Assembly (NCBI GenBank): GCA_001972305.1
Contig: BDDD01000903.1
Span: 216,501 to 280,500 of the forward strand
Length of the DNA stretch: 64,000 nt
Reading direction: 5' to 3'
Source of the DNA: Cephalotus follicularis
Lineage: Eukaryota; Streptophyta; Magnoliopsida; Oxalidales; Cephalotaceae
Numbering within the stretch: position 1 is the first letter of the stretch; each line of letters opens with the position of its first letter. The notes beneath the pieces are model-generated. The model was not told the origin of the DNA. It was given only the letters and a program-made list of their open reading frames with translations, and searched no databases. Shown here in pieces: positions 23,613-32,503 of this stretch. The position numbers and the translations under genes were made by a program.

Positions 23613-24666
23613 GAATGGTACAGAACAGGTGTCTGTGCATGCATGTGAGACAGAACTATGGCATTGCATGAGGGACAAGTGTTATGCGAGTCACCAGTTG
23701 CCATAACATGCAAGAGGAGTGCCTTGGATGTCCTCTATTCCTTCTGCAAGATTTGCAGACCTACAACCTGCAAAAACAGAAGAGAAAAGAGTGAGGAGAG
23801 GTGCATGTGAGAGAGAGAAGGAAAAGAGGGAAGGTTGAATTAATGGGATCCTAATGAATTCTAAGACTCTAAAACCTTTATATCAGCTGTGAAGAGCTGA
23901 TTTGTGTGTTAGGAAACATTGAGGAGAAGAAATCAAAGGAAAGATTATCTTGGAGCTTGCATGTAGGAAGTTGGAGTTCAAAGTAGTTTTAAGGCTTGAA
24001 TCTTCCTGGTAAGTCACTAATCCGAATTCCTTAATGTTGTTATGGTTAATAGCTAGGAAAACAGACTAGGATTAGATATCCATATCTTCTGTTAACATGA
24101 TTAAGATTAATAATTTCTTGAATTGAGATAGAATGGGTAAACGGTTCAAAGAGGAGTTGAAATTATAAGCCTCTAATTTGAATCATGGCTGCTGTTATGG
24201 TTGTCAATAGGTATATGTATGTTGATCACCATCTATACATACCTTCTGTAACGTGAAAACATAGTACTTGTTGATATTGGAGTTGAATAGTGGACAGATG
24301 TTGTGAAATGTAAAAATGGAGGCTTAATGAACTATTGATGAGCTACTATTGGAGTAGTAATTTGTAACTGGATAATTAGTTAAACTTACTGACTAAATGT
24401 CTGAACCTTCGAGCATGCATTGTATAGATAAATTTTGCTGAGATTGGAAGGTTAAGTTGGTGAAAGAGCTTTGGACATTAAAGAGAGAAATCAATCCAAA
24501 TTGATTTCGGGATAGCGTTTAAGGTAGGGGTAATGACATGTCTTTGAAGATATAATATGCATATCATGTTTGGTTAATTTTCTGTTTGATTGCATCTACT
24601 GATTGCTTTAGTATTTGGAAATTGAATATGCAAACCCTGCTGCTGCCTGCCAATTCCTGGGCAAAG

Positions 24667-24799
24667 CAGTCGACTGTTCTTCATGGCAGTCGACTACTCA
24701 ATCGAACCGGTCGACTGTTAAGATCCAATAGTCGACTACTAAATCAAAATAGCCGACTGTTCTTGGGGACAACCGACTGTTATTGGGGACAGTCGACTG
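24667..24799. repeat. Phased ACAGTCGACTGT array, RT-B 3' LTR (2), seven units
   Basis: Motifs start at 24667, 24687, 24708, 24729, 24750, 24770 and 24790. All spacings are 20 or 21 bp. The last or second-last unit is absent from the 5' LTR. Confidence 0.9.
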
Positions 24800-26086
24800 T
24801 CCTGGGATAAATTCTGATATACGTTCTATTTAGGGCTTAAATTTAATGTAATTAACCTGGCCTCCATATGGGATGACTGTAACAGTCAATCCTGGCCTTA
24901 TATAATTACATTCCAGAAATTAAACAACGTATGCACTTCTTGTGGAAGTTGTGCAAGAATGACTATGGTATGCTAATGACTTTATTGAATCCTCGAATTG
25001 TTATTGTGCCTTATTAATCTGCTGTATATGCTACTGTTACAAATTGTACATACTAGTTGAGTGTTCATAAACACTACTGTTCCATTACTTTCAAGGGATT
25101 GAACCAACTAAGTGCTATATGCACAATTAATGATTTCAACTATCATTTTCTAATGAAACCTAATGATTACTGTTTTCCTCCAATGTGAGGTATTGTTACT
25201 ATACTGAATATCATTTTCCTCCTACGAGATGTACGATTACTGAACCGTAATTGTTTCAAAGAAAACAACTTATATTGCATAATATTGATATATGTAATAT
25301 TACTACTGAATTGATTGAATTTATTGTTTATGTTATTGCCGTTAGTCGAGTGATAGGAGACATCACTGGCTACGGAGGTGGTCCTATGTGCCAGGAATTG
25401 GATAGAGTATCCACCCAAACTGTCTGCAATGCATATCTTGATTGTTAAACTGCCCGCTAATGCCGGTAGTAACTTACCTGATCTATCATCTTCGGAGTGA
25501 AGGGTGATAGATAGGTGGTTAACAGTTGGTGCTAGGAGTTAGCGACATGTGACACCTAAACCACTGTATTGATTGATTGTTCCCTTGTACGGTATTCTTG
25601 CATTGTACTGTCTATTCCCACTTGGCCTGATTGCTTATATATTGGAATATTTAAAAATGCTAGTTTATATAAAATGTCATACATGTTGCATGTATAGATT
25701 CAATTATCATGCATTATTCCTACTTAGCCAAGTGAGGACAACGGCTAACCCCTACAATTTCAGATTAAGCGAAGACGCACAGGAGGTGCTGTTGGAGCTT
25801 TTGGAGAGTTGCTATTCCTGTTAAGGTTGTTACTCTTATGTTGTATTTTGTTTTGTAATGAACGATTCGCACTCCGTTGTTGTTGTTGTTGTTGTACTTT
25901 CCTTATGTATAAGGATATTGTTGGATTGTACGAGCACGTAGTATGGGCTGCGTGCGGATGACTTTTATTTTATAATCCGGTTTATGGAATGCTTCCGCTT
26001 ATATATTTGAATTGTTATTTGGAATGCTGCATTATTTTCTACTTATTCCTAATATCACCACACATGTTGTCTAACGGGGTGTGACA

Positions 26087-26100
26087 ACAATATCTTGTAG
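26087..26100 (+). other. CACTA intron end with RT-B target duplication
   Basis: ACAAT (26087-26091) is the second copy of the RT-B target duplication. The intron acceptor TTGTAG ends at 26100. Confidence 0.85.
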
Positions 26101-27829
26101 GTTCTCAGTCCCATACTAGAGGACCCACTGTAGGTATTGATCTTCCGGCACAGCCGGAGGATCGGGTGTATGTATCGATCGTTGGAGAGAGGTAGGTATA
26201 CATATGGATTTAAAATTATTCTAACGATGATGAATCTCATGTGTATATAATCACCATAATTTTTTGATTTGGTTTTGTAGTGACTTTCCAGTCCCTGAAG
26301 TTAAATCTAATATCGGTGCGTTGTTTAGAAGTAGGTTACTACAACCCTGGCACAAACACAGTTTGTGGCCTCAGGAAGAGCGTGATCAGCTGTGGGAGAA
26401 GTTATGTGTAAGTCAATTGTTTAACATTTCATTTTGCTACAACCCGCATTCATAGTTTGCTAACAACTTTAAATGATTTTTTATTTGTAGGAGTTTTTTT
26501 TATTTTGATTCGTCAGGCAAAGCTTGAGCAATGTTTGACCAGTACTGCAAAATTAATTACAAAAAGTGGATGTGCGATTTGAGGAATGAGTCGAAAATGC
26601 TTGCAAAAGTAAATGACCTCACAGAGGCCTGCAGGCAGTTCCCCCCAAGAATCTTTCCCCCACCAGTTTGGGAGCAACTGATGGATATATGGCTGGATCC
26701 TGGTTGGCAGGTTACCTCTTCAAGGCAACAGAACAATAGGTCTAGTGTAAGTCATCTTCCCTACACTGGAGGAAATCGCAGAATGAGCCAACTGCTGAAG
26801 GAGGCGGTATATAACCGAGAACTTAATCTTTATTAACCATTTATTTCTTACTTGTTGTCCATTAACTTGTATTGTTTTTTTATTTTTGTATTTAGGAGAA
26901 AAATAATGAAGACTTGGCAGATCTTTTTAATAAATTTCACACTCCCAAAGGTGCTACTGAGCCTCGTGAAGAAGTTGCTGCTTGCTTTGTAAGTTATACT
27001 TACAGTGAATTTAGTATCAAGTGAATATGATTTTATTTGTGATGCAAATCTTGAGGAATAACATACGTAATTTTTTTTTATTGTTTCTTTGCAGAATACG
27101 TACAAAAAACTGAAGGCGGATGTTACAATGAGAGGAAGAGGAGAAGGGGTGGCGGGGGCATCATCACAACCACCTGCGAAGGTGGTTGACTTGGACATGC
27201 GGTTGGAGACAGTGGGAAAGCCGAAGAAGGGGATAATTCGTGGCCTTGGAAATTTTATAAATGCTAAAAAGGCAAAGAAGAAGTATCAATCGAGCTCATC
27301 ATCATGTAATGATCATTGTGTAGAAAGCAGAGCTTCAGTTCATTGTGGTCCTGATCATACTCCTAGTGTTCCTGATGCGAGCATGGAGGAGGTGGTTCAA
27401 CGACATATTAGAGGACTGCGTGAGGAACTTATGGCAGCCATGATCGCGCAGATTGCAACTATTCAGGACATGTTTGCAAAGCATATGAGAGGGTCATATC
27501 CTTGAGCGTCGCACAATACCCCAAATGCGACTACACACTTTGATCCTGGTGTTGGTCCTCACTCGGCTGCTTGTCCTGTTGTTTCGTCATCGCAGCAGAC
27601 TTCATACGGTCCTTAGTTTGCTCCTCCGCATCGGATTACTCACCAAGCAGCTCCACCAGCGCAATTTGGTCAGCCTACCCCTTCTCGGCACCGTGCTTAT
27701 CATGACCCGCCTTCTCCGTACCCAGATGTTCGTATGTATCGGTCACAACATGATGATGATGATGATGATGATAATGAGGACGATGATGATTAGGATCGCG
27801 ATGATGCGCACTATTGTGCTGATGATTAG
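26101..27829 (+). pseudogene. CACTA second gene, 3' exons (Transposase_24 domain)
   Basis: It continues the gene begun at 5848. Exons appear at 26101-26191, 26281-26407, 26491-26806, 26896-26988 and 27095 onward, each with GT/AG borders. The exon near 26520-26800 carries the diagnostic Transposase_24 (Ptta/En/Spm) features: W-rich KINYKKWMCDLR, PPPVWEQLMDIWL and YTGGNRRMSQL. The last exon is basic, then ends in a helical segment (MEEVVQRHIRGLREELM) and an Asp-rich tail at about 27750-27829. Damage includes a stop and frame disruption at about 26500-26530, a TGA at 27503 and stops near 27790. By family it would bind element ends. Its introns and order fit CACTA elements of plants. Confidence 0.85.
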
Positions 27830-28003
27830 ATGTGAACATTCGTCAAAGTTTTTTTGCTGTTAAATTGCAGGGACATTGAATAAGATACTGTTTTCATGCT
27901 ATTCTTTTCTTGTGACAACATTTATGAATTTTGATATTGGAATTTCATATTTGTTCTTATTGTTTGGTTGCCTTTTTGCTATGTTTTCTTCTGCTTCTTG
28001 CAG
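27830..28003 (+). other. Junction between CACTA gene and captured host fragments
   Basis: AT-rich sequence ends in a T-rich tract and an AG acceptor at about 28003. The last part looks like host intron brought in with the AGO exon. No clear breakpoint is visible. Confidence 0.4.
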
Positions 28004-28212
28004 GTTACAATAACTCCTGAGGTGACATCAACAACAGTAAACAGAAATATTATGGCAGAGTTAGTGAGGCTACACAAAGAATCTGACCTGGGAAGGAGAC
28101 TGCCTGCCTATGATGGCAGGAAGAGTCTGTACACAGCGGGTGAGCTTCCCTTTGCTTGGAAGGAGTTCACCGTTAAGCTCCAAAATGAAGAGAATGGAGT
28201 CAATGGTCCCAA
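28004..28212 (+). pseudogene. Captured ARGONAUTE10-like exon
   Basis: A single open exon (209 bp) is flanked by an AG acceptor and a GTAAGT donor. Its translation has TITPEVTS, then [20 protein letters not shown] and [13 protein letters not shown], the linker region before the PAZ domain of plant ARGONAUTE proteins. GELPF.WKEF and GVNGPK point to the AGO10 (PINHEAD/ZWILLE) branch rather than AGO1. Adjacent AGO exons are absent on both sides, so this is a captured gene piece inside the CACTA, not a gene. The exon has no stop, hinting at recent capture or simple chance over 70 codons. Confidence 0.85.
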
Positions 28213-29753
28213 GTAAGTTGTTACTTGTTCTTCTTATCTTCTTATACGAACATGTTCTTGTACTCTCTATCTCTATCTAAGTTCATTTATTTCATCTTAT
28301 ATCAACAATGTACACCTCCATAGTAGTGTGGAAGAGAGAGAATGTTTGGTAATGTAGTGCGAAAACTATTTTGTTGTGCTATAGTTTAAAATGTGTTGTA
28401 AAATAATATCAGAAGTGTCGTGAGTGACCAAATATAGTAATTTGTTTGGTAATCAGAAGGTCTATTTCCTGTGTTGGGTACGTTGTATATGACAAGTTAC
28501 ACACTTGACATGTTATTCCATACCTAATTTAAGACCCTTTGCTGGCAATATGTGGTTTTAGCCATTTTGTGACCAAGTCTTGAAAGATGGACCTCTAAAT
28601 ATAGCTTCTCAACTGTGTTGGTGTCGTTGCTTCACTGAACTAGTTTCTTTTTATTTTCTGATTTTTCAGAACTTTGTAGGTTATTCAGTTCTGCAAAAGG
28701 AACTATATCGGAGCATGATGGTGGTATTGAGCATTGAAAACCTTCAAGGAAAGAAAGGAAAAAGTCACTTACTGCGTATGCTAGTATCCTTTTTTTCTCC
28801 TAGTTATAAGACTTCAATTTATGTTTGTTCTACTTCCCAATATTTTCCTTGGAAGCGTAAATTGTTTCTTTATTCTTAGTCAAGTTTCATACCTAGAATG
28901 GAGAGAAATAGCTTTGGCATCTGTTCTTATAATCAACATTCATTGAAGATATTTTTGTTTTGGTTTAATTACAGGCTACTCATATTTGATCAATGGTTGA
29001 TCCTATAGTAGTTCTTAACTTCTCTTAGACAAGGCTACCCCAACTGCGGAGCAAGTAAGATCTGAAACAGCAGATGCAGATGATACTGCTGCATCAGAAT
29101 CTCAATTGGATGGGCAAATAGGGATGACCTCTTCCTTCTTCATGGATGCGAAAAGTGAGTTCATTTCACCCTTAATTTTTGTCTTTGTCACCCTTAAAAA
29201 GGAAGAACCATTTTATTTGAAGGCCCACATGGCTAGCATTTGAATGTGGGGACTGGTTGGTAAGAGTAAATATTTGCATGAGAATGATTGCATTTTGAAA
29301 ATTTTATATTCAAATTAAGAATGATCATGTGAGAAGTAAAGATGGCTATGTCAAATTGTGCATTCCTTCATTCTTCTTCTGCTTCTCCTTTTATTTTCCT
29401 GCTTCCTATCTGTTGTACGTCTTTAAATTGATTTTACTATCTATATTTCAAGGTTTATTTTCTATTTGCATCAATATTGTATAGTTTACTATCCAATTGG
29501 CTTGATTTTTTTGGTTCTCTGCCTCCTTTTGTAGGAAATTCTACTTGTGTGGATACAACATCTATAGTGGATGTTTTGGGAGTTGGTTCTGAGATCCTGC
29601 AATAAGATGATCTTACTGCGTAATCAAATACTTACTTAAATCTCCATTCAATTATCTTACTGTACATTGGCAATGTTGGGTACTTTATAATTTTACAATA
29701 GAAGAAAAAAACGATCATCTTGCTGGATAAGACGTGTCCTTATTTTGGAAGCA
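28213..29753 (+). other. Captured intron/exon-like sequence, source not recognised
   Basis: Mostly T-rich intron-like sequence. Three short segments look like exons: about 28671-28785 (after an AG, translating as NFVGYSVLQKELYRSMM), about 29030-29155 (TPTAEQVRSETADADD, ending at a GTGAGT donor) and about 29535-29605 (after GTAG, NSTCVDTTSIVDVLG). They may belong to one or more host genes. I could not identify the donor. Confidence 0.4.
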
Positions 29754-30231
29754 GGTGAAGGAGCTTAAGGTTGCAATCGGTCAACTATCTGGATGAAGTG
29801 CACAGTATTCCTCTGATGCATGTTTGAGGAGATATTTGGAAGCTCAAAGCTGGAATATAGACAGATCAAAGAAAATGTTGGAAGAGACACTTAAAATGAG
29901 ATCCACCTATAAGCCTGACGAAATTCATTGGGTAAGTTAAATTTTTATATTCTTGCATGTTTACTTACAACAACAAATTTCTAATAAAACGATGCTCTAA
30001 ATAGTCCTTCCTTCAGTAGTTAGTTGAATGACAGGCCCTTCTCAATCTGTCAGATTGGTGATCTATTTTCTTGTTGATCTGGGTGAATATGACTTTCATT
30101 GACCATTTAAATGATCTTTTTTTTACACTGTCAAGTCGCTGTTGAAGGTGAGACTGGAAAAGTATACCGAGTGGGTTTTCATGACCGATATGGTAGAACT
30201 GTTCTTATTCTGAGACCTGGAATGGAGATAG
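29754..30231 (+). pseudogene. Captured SEC14-like (CRAL-TRIO) gene fragment
   Basis: Two exons are visible. The first (about 29755-29931) encodes the CRAL-TRIO N-terminal helix region: ACLRRYLEAQSWNIDRSK, KMLEETLKMRSTYKPDE. It contains a TGA at about 29796 where relatives have Arg. The second (about 30138-30231) encodes VEGETGKVYRVGFHDRYG and RTVLILRPGM, the start of the lipid-binding domain of plant Sec14p-like phosphatidylinositol transfer proteins. Only these N-terminal exons are present. The fragment is on the same strand as the transposase genes and keeps its introns, so it was copied at DNA level. Confidence 0.85.
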
Positions 30232-30684
30232 GGAATGTATTGGGAATCAGTATTTTACCTATATAAAAAATATGTTTGGTTATCACCAGTTCTGAAAATT
30301 GACACAAACGTCTCAGAACACAACTTCATTGGACAATCAGAATTCATCATTAATTGAGATTAGAATTATATGATTTAGATTTAGGTGTGGTCTGCTGAGG
30401 GCTGAGCCAAAATATACCAACTGTGTTTTTCTTTACAGGGGGCGTAGTCCGATAAACGAATACATCATGCCCGATTTTTGGGAGAATTTAAGAGTTAGAA
30501 TTTATTTTTGTTGATCTTTCTGCTTGCTTGACTTTGATTTAAATGTTTATATTTATAACACTTCTTGGGAGAATTTGAGTTGATACTTCACGCATTTTGT
30601 TATTTTTCTTTTGTGAAATAGGTATTTGTTTTGGAGTGTTAAGCTTTCCTTTCTAATGACTTTTTCTTGTCTTCTTGATGCTAG
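30232..30684 (+). other. Non-coding junction between captured fragments
   Basis: AT-rich sequence with no open exon that I can assign. Its right end is the intron upstream of the kinesin exon (acceptor TAG ending at 30684). Confidence 0.4.
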
Positions 30685-31390
30685 ATCAATCGCGATCATG
30701 AGGCAACTCAGATGCAAAGAATGCAGAGCCAAATAGAGCAATTGCAAGCGAAGCTTGTTTTTTATCGTGGTAATGCTGGAGCACCATTCGAAGAACTTCA
30801 GGTATATCAATTGTGAGAAGTTGAGCATATGCTTATTAGTTATTGAATTTTGTTGCTTACTTAGCCTTGGTTTTGTAGATCCTCAAACACAAAGTATCTT
30901 TACTGTAAGCATGCAATGCAGAGTTACTGCGAGAGTTCCAAGGACACAGAGTCACTTGTGATGGTTTCTCACAGCGTGCTCTTGATGTTGAGGTTCCGTT
31001 TGCTGTTAGTGTTGAGTCAGATGATATTTCAAGTAAGATAGGAGAAGAATTACTCTATTATTGCTTGAGATTGGTTATTTAGATCAGTAAAATTGTGAAA
31101 CCAACACCCTCATCTTTTATTTGCTAGTGCATTAAGTTTCTATATTAGTATTCAATAATGATAGATCTACTCTTGTGATTGTTTAATTGCCCAACATTGT
31201 GATGTTTGCTAAAGATCTTGGAATCTATTTGTGTTTTATGAGCTAGATATGTAAATGTATGCATGTTTAATTTTTTCAGTTTATATGCAGATGATATTGA
31301 AGATGAGAAAAGGGAGCTAGAACAATCTTCTCTTCAAGAAACATTGGATATGTAGCTCAAAGATCTGGATAAGAGACTTGAACAAAAGGA
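30685..31390 (+). pseudogene. Captured KIN-4A/FRA1-type kinesin coiled-coil fragment
   Basis: Three exons are recognisable. Exon 30685-30801 is exactly 39 codons: INRDHEATQMQRMQSQIE followed by LVFYRGNAGAPFEELQ. Exon 30879-about 30992 has ILKHKVSLL, a TAA stop, then RVTCDGFSQRALD. Exon about 31291-31390 has SSLQETLDM, a TAG stop, then LKDLDKRLEQKE. This is the coiled-coil just after the motor domain of plant kinesin-4 (FRA1/KIN-4A), which guides cell-wall deposition. The motor domain is absent. Exons between the second and third in the source gene are missing or reduced to a short piece near 31007-31030. Confidence 0.85.
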
Positions 31391-31798
31391 GGTTAATTAC
31401 TGTCTAGATTGCAACTGCTGGTGTCATGTATATATTGCAGCATAATTGTACACAAATTGCTATAAATCTGTTGACATATTGTAGATTTTAGGATGTAAAT
31501 TTTGAGTGGATCATATTTCTTATAATTATATCATAAAATTGTATAACAAGTGGTATAAGCTTGTTGAAAAGACTCACTCCTGTAAATTTTTTTCTAATGA
31601 ATTGTCAATTTTTCTTTTATATTGTTGCTCACGTACTTGCAATCGTTGGATCAGTACATAGGAATCAAAGAAAATGTTAATTGCAAATCATCGTAGTGGT
31701 TGCTTGTCCACCAAACTATCTAACTTATAATTGACCAAAAGTGATTGGTCACAAAAACCGTGATAGCAAAAATTATATATTTCTCATAATCTAACTTA
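31391..31798 (+). other. CACTA 3' non-coding region
   Basis: AT-rich sequence between the captured kinesin exons and the subterminal repeat block. The start still looks like kinesin intron. No gene or motif stands out. Confidence 0.45.
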
Positions 31799-32490
31799 CC
31801 GACCGCTTCAAGCTTTCCCGACCGTCCATAGCGGTCGGGAAACCATTACAAAATTCATTTAATTTCAAAAATTATTGACAATTGCCGACCGCTCATATAT
31901 TCCCCGACCGCTATAGGGGTCGGTAAATCCTTATAAAATTCAATTAATTTCAAAGATTACTGATAATTGCCGACCGCTTAAAAATTCTCCGACCGCCAAA
32001 GCGGTCGGCTTATCCTCATGAAATTAATTTAATTTAAAATTTATTGTCAATTGCCGACCGCTTAAAGATTTTGCCGACCGCTAGTAGCGGTCGAGGACCA
32101 TTATAAAACTAATTTATTCTTAAAAGTTATGGTTAATTACCGACCGCTAATTTATTTCCCGACCTCTTATAGCCGTCGGCAAACCCTTATAAAATTATAT
32201 TACTTTCACAAATTTCTTTTTTTCCCGACCACTTTCAACAATCTCCAACCGCCGGAGCGGTCGGTAAACCCCCATAAAATTTATTTTTTGACACCGAACA
32301 ACAGCAACCGCTTCCCTTCCCAACCATTTTTGCGGTCGGTAAATGAAAAAGGCGGTCGGGGAACCGGTCGGGGTCTAATTGGTGACCCGATTATAAGCGA
32401 CCCCCATTGCGGTCGGCTAGGCGGTGGAGAAAACTTTTGCCGACCGCTTTCAAGGTTTTCCGGACCGCTATGGCGGCCGGGAAATGGTCT
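31799..32490. repeat. CACTA subterminal repeat block (~85-bp units)
   Basis: Units start with CCGACC(GC/AC) at 31799, 31885, 31970, 32054, 32140 and 32225 (spacings 84-86 bp). Each holds a direct CCGACCGC about 20 bp upstream of a CCGACCGC-N-GCGGTCGG inverted pair, then an AT-rich stretch resembling TTATAAAATT. After 32310 the units become shorter and closer. Subterminal repeats of this kind are the transposase or TnpA binding sites in CACTA elements. Confidence 0.85.
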
Positions 32491-32503
32491 TTTTCTAGTA
32501 GTG
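32489..32503 (-). repeat. CACTA terminal inverted repeat (3' end)
   Basis: The plus strand ends CTTTTTCTAGTAGTG, the reverse complement of a CACTACTAGAAAAAG terminus typical of plant CACTA elements. RT-C coding sequence starts immediately afterwards (32504). The partner terminus is not in the window. Confidence 0.85.

Larger units (their letters stand above)
6267..26086 (+). mobile_element. RT-B: Ty3/gypsy chromovirus (Tekay/Del-like), carrying nested RT-A
   Basis: The 5' LTR is 6267-7069 plus 16757-18654 (about 2.70 kb once RT-A is removed), the interior is 18655-23360, and the 3' LTR is 23361-26086 (2726 bp). LTRs begin TGTAATAAC and end GTGTGACA. Flanking ACAAT duplications at 6262-6266 and 26087-26091 match perfectly. 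The PBS (18658-18669) matches the initiator-Met tRNA end with one mismatch. A polypurine tract precedes the 3' LTR. The gene order gag, protease, RT, RNase H, integrase, C-terminal chromodomain marks a chromovirus. The clade name is inferred from LTR termini and chromodomain. Confidence 0.92.
23361..26086 (+). repeat. RT-B 3' LTR, uninterrupted
   Basis: It is 2726 bp, TGTAATAACC to GTGTGACA. It preserves the empty target site of RT-A at 24170-24174 (CCTCT). It differs from the 5' LTR by one extra palindrome unit near 24770-24790 and by a longer GTT microsatellite at about 25878-25894. Confidence 0.93.
1395..32503 (+). mobile_element. CACTA (CMC) DNA transposon with captured genes, carrying nested RT-B/RT-A
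   Basis: This is the parent element of the left stack. It holds the transposase pseudogene, the second gene, captured AGO10, SEC14 and KIN-4A pieces, the subterminal repeats and the 3' terminus, all on the plus strand. Without RT-B it spans about 11.3 kb in the window. It inserted into the RNase H to integrase region of RT-C. Joining the transposase and the 3' terminus into one element is inferred from continuity, because the left terminus is outside the window. Confidence 0.8.

Noticed and set aside
28004..31390. Functional AGO10, SEC14 or kinesin genes
   Set aside because: Only a few internal or N-terminal exons of each are present, with stops in the SEC14 and kinesin parts, and all lie between CACTA genes and CACTA subterminal repeats.
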